Source: Clostridia bacterium
GTDB lineage: Bacteria; Bacillota_A; Clostridia; Oscillospirales; Acutalibacteraceae
Direction of reading: 5' to 3'
NCBI GenBank assembly: GCA_017423885.1
Contig: JAFPCJ010000126.1
Span: 1-11,060 of the forward strand
DNA length: 11,060 nucleotides
In this document: positions 1 to 6,000 of the stretch, piece by piece
Numbering within the stretch: the first letter of the stretch is position 1
How the letters are laid out: each line of letters opens with the position of its first letter
Notes under the pieces: model-generated
Seen by the model: the letters and a program-made list of their open reading frames with translations, nothing else
Told to the model about the DNA's origin: nothing
Database searches by the model: none
Made by a program: the position numbers and the translations under genes

Positions 1-2
1 AT

Positions 3-3000
3 ACAGCAGAACTTTCGGCTGCTGAAATAGAGGCTTCTACCTCGGTCGAACTTATGCTTACAACTGCCTCTACCGAGCTTTCCGATCTTAAAAAGGATTT
101 TCTTTTTGATGAGCTCGGCTTTTACGAGGGTGCGGACTCCTATATCCGCGCAGTAAAGGTGGCCTTTGGTACCGAATACGTTGCCAACAGCGGTGAAAAT
201 GCACAGGAGACCGTAAAACTGCAATGGAACTGCACCGACGGTCAGATAACCTACTCTCAAAGAAACGATCCGTTGAGTCCATACTGCGCGGCGATCGGTC
301 TTAAGACGGGTAATCTTAATTCCGAGTGGAACAATTTCAAAACAGGACTTGTAGTAAAGCCTGATGCCGCATGGGATATTTCGGCTACAACAGGCTACGC
401 ATTCTACTGTGAGCTTCCCGATGTAGGCGCAGATACAGCGCTTGATATCTGGTGGTATATAAATGACGAAGTATGCTGGAATGAGCTTCAGCCGGGCAAG
501 CCGATCTATTACATTCCTTATGGCTCTGATGAGATGGAGACGGTATACTTCTCTTGGAACGATTATTCTCTGCCGGGTCATGATCATGGAGGCTACAAGG
601 GTTTTATATTCGTTCCCTTCACCTCCTTGAAGCAAAGATATAACGGTCAGGACCGCGGATACATAAATAACGCCACCTATTTTGAGATGCGCGTAGGTAT
701 TGCACGTCGTCCCGATCAGGAGCCCGACCTTGCAGAGCAGACCTTTGTGTTCGATGAGCTCGGTCTTTATACCGATCCTCATGATTACATAGACGCTGTT
801 AATGCAAAGAGCAATTACGGCGAATATGAGCTGATAGTAAATGACGGCACCTCTACAGAAACCGTAAAGCTTCCGAGCGGGTATAACGGAGTTACCGTAT
901 CTCCGCAGGCAGTAGGTGTTACTCCTTACGGCGGTTCTATAGGTATTACTACCGCCGCTTCGGGCTGGAACGCCAATAAGGCAGGTATCGTACTTGATGC
1001 CGCTGACGGCGATCTTTCCATGACCAACGGTATCGCCTTTTATGTAAAGGTGCCCGAGGTGGGTCTGCTTGATCCTGCTATGGATATATGGCTCTGGAAC
1101 AGCGACCGTAATTATTGGAATTCACTTGTTGCAGGCAAAAATATCTACTATATAGCTAAGGGCAGTACGACTGTCAGTGCGGTAGAGTTCCAACCCTCGT
1201 CCTATACCTATCCGTTACATGATAAATCAGGATTTGAGGGATTTGTATTTATTCCGTTTGATGCCTTTAGCTGTACGCAGTATGATAACGGCGGCAAGGA
1301 TGTTGAGCTGATGCGCTCACTTGATAAGTTTGAGCTTCGCTTCAATGTTGCAAAGACCGACGCAGGGCTCGGCAATCAGACCTTTGTATTTGATGAACTC
1401 GGTTTTTACCGCGACCCCGTTTCATATGTTGCGGCGGCACAAAAGCATCGCGAGGATCCGAAGCAGTATAACTATGTAGGAAATAACGGTGCTTCGGTTT
1501 CCGAAACAGTTACCGTTCCTAACTCCATAGGCGGCGGAAAGGTAGTTGTTTCCCAGCTTGAAAGCGGTGTCACTCCTTATGGCGAGGCCATGAAGATGAC
1601 ACTGGGAACAGAGGGCTGGAATTTAGATAAGGTAAGAGTTAACGTAAATGTCGGTTCGGACTTTGAAATGTCAGGAGCCAAGGGTTTTGCTTTCTATGCA
1701 AAGGTGCCTGCGGTGGATGCTTCGCTTGATCCTTGTATCGATATTATGCTTTACAAGAACGAGCAGCAGTATTGGAATGAGCTTCAGCCGGGTAAACCGA
1801 TATATTATCTTGAAAAAGGCAGTCAGACCGTAACAAGCGAGCTTTTCTCATGGGATGCTTATTCCCTGCCGCTTCATAACAGAGCAGGCTTTGAGGGCTT
1901 TGTATTTATACCGTTTGATTCGCTCAAAGTGAAGTATGACGGTGCAGACCGCGGATATATAGATGAGGCAGAAAGCCTTCAGGTAAGGTTTAATGTTGCA
2001 AAGACCAATGCCGAGCTTGGCGGTCACTCCTATATATTTGATGAATTCGGATTTTATTCGGATGAGGTCAAATACGCCGAGCATTGTCTGAAGATCGATG
2101 GCGCAGATGTAAAGGGAATGGAGTACCTCTCTAATTCCGCCACCAAGGGCAATGAGGCCCGCATTTGCGGCACTACCGATACTCTTACCCTTACTCAACT
2201 CAATGAAGCGGTAAAAATGGGTATGGCTTATACCGTTTTCCCGTCGGGTGAGGGCGCCAATAATTTCTGGACCGAGTTTGATATGCCACGTGAAAGCGAT
2301 TGGGATATCACCCGTACAGAGGGTATAGCATTTTATGCAAAGCTGCCCGAGAATACAGGCAAGGGTTTGCAGGTAATGCTTTACCTTGACGATCAGCATT
2401 ATTACAATGATCCGATGTCAGGAAGTACCTTCTACTACGTAGCAAAGGGTACCGATAAGGTCGAAAAGATAAAGGTGGAAAACGGCGTTTATCCGTTCAA
2501 GGGAAAATCAGGCTACGAGGGCTGGTTCTTCATGCCTTATGAGGCAATGCAGAAGAACGGCGCCACTGCTACCGCGGCAAGCGTTGCGGCGGCTGAAAAG
2601 CTTTCGGTCAGAATAAGCGTTATTTCTACCGATACAGCTGATTATAACAAGAACTATATTTTCGATGAATTCGGTTATTACTCCGATCCGCTAAGCTATA
2701 TTAAGTATGTTAAGTCCTTCTATGTGGATAAGAGTGCAAACTATATAGCAAATGACGGAAGCAATGCCGCCGATACGGTTATTGCACAGTGGGATATGTC
2801 CGATCAGATAGTAATTGAGCAGAGCCAGATAGGTGTATCTCCTTATGGAGAGTCCATCTCCATGACCAATGCAAGCTCGGGTTGGAATATGTACAAGACC
2901 GGCTATGTGCTTGATGTTGCAGAGGATTGGGATCTTTCTGCTACAGCAGGTATCGCCTTCTATGTGCAGATACCCGAGGCTGATATAGACCCCGCACTTG

Positions 3001-6000
3001 ACTTCCTGCTCTTCATCAACAACAGCGATTATTGGTACGGCTCGCTTTCGGATGCCAAGATATACTATCTTGCAGACGGCAGCGATACTCTTACCGAGGA
3101 TTATGCCACCAATCTTATTGCTCATAATATGCAGGGCTTCTCGGGCTTCGTATTTGTGCCGTTTGATTCCTTCAAGGGAATGAGCGGAAAACGCGGAATA
3201 GTTAATGAGGCTACTCGCTTTGAGTGGCGTGTAAATGCCGCACAGGCTGACCGCGCCTTGCTTGGAAAGACCTATGTTTTCGATGAGCTTGGCTTCTATT
3301 CCGATCCTATTTCCTATGCTGAAAAGGCAAAGGAGCTTCACAGCTCGTATGAGTATGTTGTGAACGATATGACCGACGGTACTACCTTTACCGTAGCAAA
3401 CGGCGAGGGTGTGCTTGATGCGGTACAGTCGGCAAAGGGTCAGCCCTTCTCAAGCGCCCTTGTTGCAACGGTTCAGCAAAACGGCTTTGCTTCGGCAGAC
3501 ATCGATATCGCACTTAAGCGCGAACCCTTGTATGACGTTTCCAAGACCGAGGGTATAGGATTTTATACAAAGCTTCCTACCGAGACTGCGGCAGCAGGTA
3601 TCAGCGTTTCATTTACTGCTGATGATGTGACCTATACCGGAGCGGCTTCGGGCAAGAGTGTATATTATATCGAGAAGAACGGCAAAGAGGTACTTACTTC
3701 TGCGGCTGACGCTGTGCTTGCAGGTAAGGACGGCTTTGAGGGTTGGGTATTTGTTCCGTTTGATGCTATAAACGGTATCGACCGTGATAAGATCAACAAT
3801 GCCGCCTCCTGGCGTCTTACAATAAAACTTAAGGATGACACAAAGGCGGTAGGTAAGAGCTATACCTTTGATGAAATAGGCTTCTATACCGATCCTACGG
3901 CGTATGCGCGCCCCGTAAAGGATGTAAATGCAAACTATGTTGCCGAATCCTTTAACAGCTTGTCGAGCATGCAGACCGTAAGTCAGGGAACAGAGCTTCG
4001 TTTGGTAAGCGGAAAGACTCCCTACGGCTCGGCACTTTCGATAGTACCTACCAAGACCCGCTCTGATAACACATGGGATCACATTATAATAAACAAGGAC
4101 AGCGAGTGGAGACTCGACAGCACCGAGGGTATCGCAATGTATGTAAGAATGCCGGGCGGTATCTCCGAAACGCAGGTCACTGTCATGCTTTATCTTAATG
4201 ACAGCCTGTTCTATCCCAATAATACAGGTCCCATTTACTATGTTCCCAAGAATTCCGACGGTAGCGTAGTAAGAGTTTCCTCACGTCAGACCCTTTACGA
4301 TAAGGTCGGCTTTGAGGGCTGGGTATTTATTCCGTATTCTTCACTTACCGCCCATAACGGCGGCAAGATAAACGTCGATGATCTGCAAAATCGCAGTAGC
4401 TTCCAGATCCGTATATCGCATTACCGGCTGAATGAGGATGAGCTTTATAAGGACTTCATCTTTGATGAGGTAGGCTTCTATTCCGATCAGCAGATGTATA
4501 TTGATGCGGTAAAGGGCAAGTACGGAATGAGTGATACCGCAAGCAACGGTAATTACATTGCAAACAGCGGTGACGATGTAGACCTTACCACCGTAAAGCG
4601 TGACGGTAATACCTTCACATCGGTATCGCTTGATGAGAGAAATTCTCCGTTTGGCAGTGCGATAGCAGTGGCCGATACAAGCATTCTGCCCGAGTGGCAT
4701 TCTATGAGATTGGGCGCAGTGCTCAATGTTGAGAACAATACTGCCGCCTTGAACGCCAAGGGTATTGCGTTCTATGCGCGCTTCCCAAATGCGGTGGACG
4801 ATACCTATTGTAATCTGTCGCTGTATGCCGATGAGTATCATTCCTATGCGCTGACCTCGGGTCATCTTGAGGATGAAACGGCGTACACCGCCGATTATGT
4901 GCTTGTAGATATGAACGGCAAGAAAACGCAGGTCAATGCGTCTTATGCGCTTGAGAGCCTGCAGGGCTTTGAGGGATTTGTATTTATTCCGTTTACCTCT
5001 CTGCGCGATACGAGCGATAATACAAAGACCGCGGCAGACAGCATAAGCTATATCGCCAACAGCCGTTGTGAGATACGCTTCAGCCGTGAATTCTCCGATA
5101 GAGATACCTACAACCGTACATATATCATTGATGAATTGGGCTTCTATAAGAGCGAGGATGATTATATCAAACTTGCCGAGGATAAAGCGGCAGAGGTAGG
5201 AAATGTTTCGGGCAATATTATTGCTAACTCCTGTGCTTCTGCAGATACTTTTGCTTCGCAGGATGCGTCGGCTTTGTCGGTTGAGATAGTAGGCGAGAAG
5301 ACTACTACGGGTATGTCAGCGCAGCTTACAAGCCGTTATGCAGAGGATGCGGCTACTTCGGCAATGCTGAAGCTTGATGTAAATTCCTTCAGAATCAAGC
5401 GTGCCAAGGGTGTTGCCTTCTGGCTTGAGGCTGAACAGTCGGCTGATATCACATTCGTTCTTAAAATAAATGAAATTCTTTCGTATGAGGCCACAAAGTC
5501 GGTAGCGGCAGGAAATAAGGGACTCGTATTTATTCCCTTTACAGATTTTACAGATGATGTTGCTGCTATGACCGCCGCTCTTGATATGACCGCCGCTTTA
5601 GAAGCGCGCATTATTCAAAGCGTTCCCGCCGCAGGCGTAAATCTTGGCTATATTTATGACAGCATCGGCTTCTATAAGGATGAGAGCGAGTATGCAACAC
5701 TTGTTGAAAGCTCCTTCGATGAGACCAATGATTCTATCGGAAACTATCCTTATACTCTCGAACAGCTTGAATATACCTTAGGAAAGGCACTTAAGGCCAA
5801 GCAGAATGATTCTCATGACAGCGCAATTCAGGTGCTTGAAGTTACCTCACGCGGTGTTGCAGAGCAGAAGCTCACCTTTACTATCAGCCGTGAGGGCAAG
5901 GAACTTTGGCAACTTTCAAAGGGAATTGCATTCTTCGCAGATCTTTCCAAGGGCTCGGCTATAACATCACTTTCCGTAAAGGTAGGAGATGTAGAATCAA

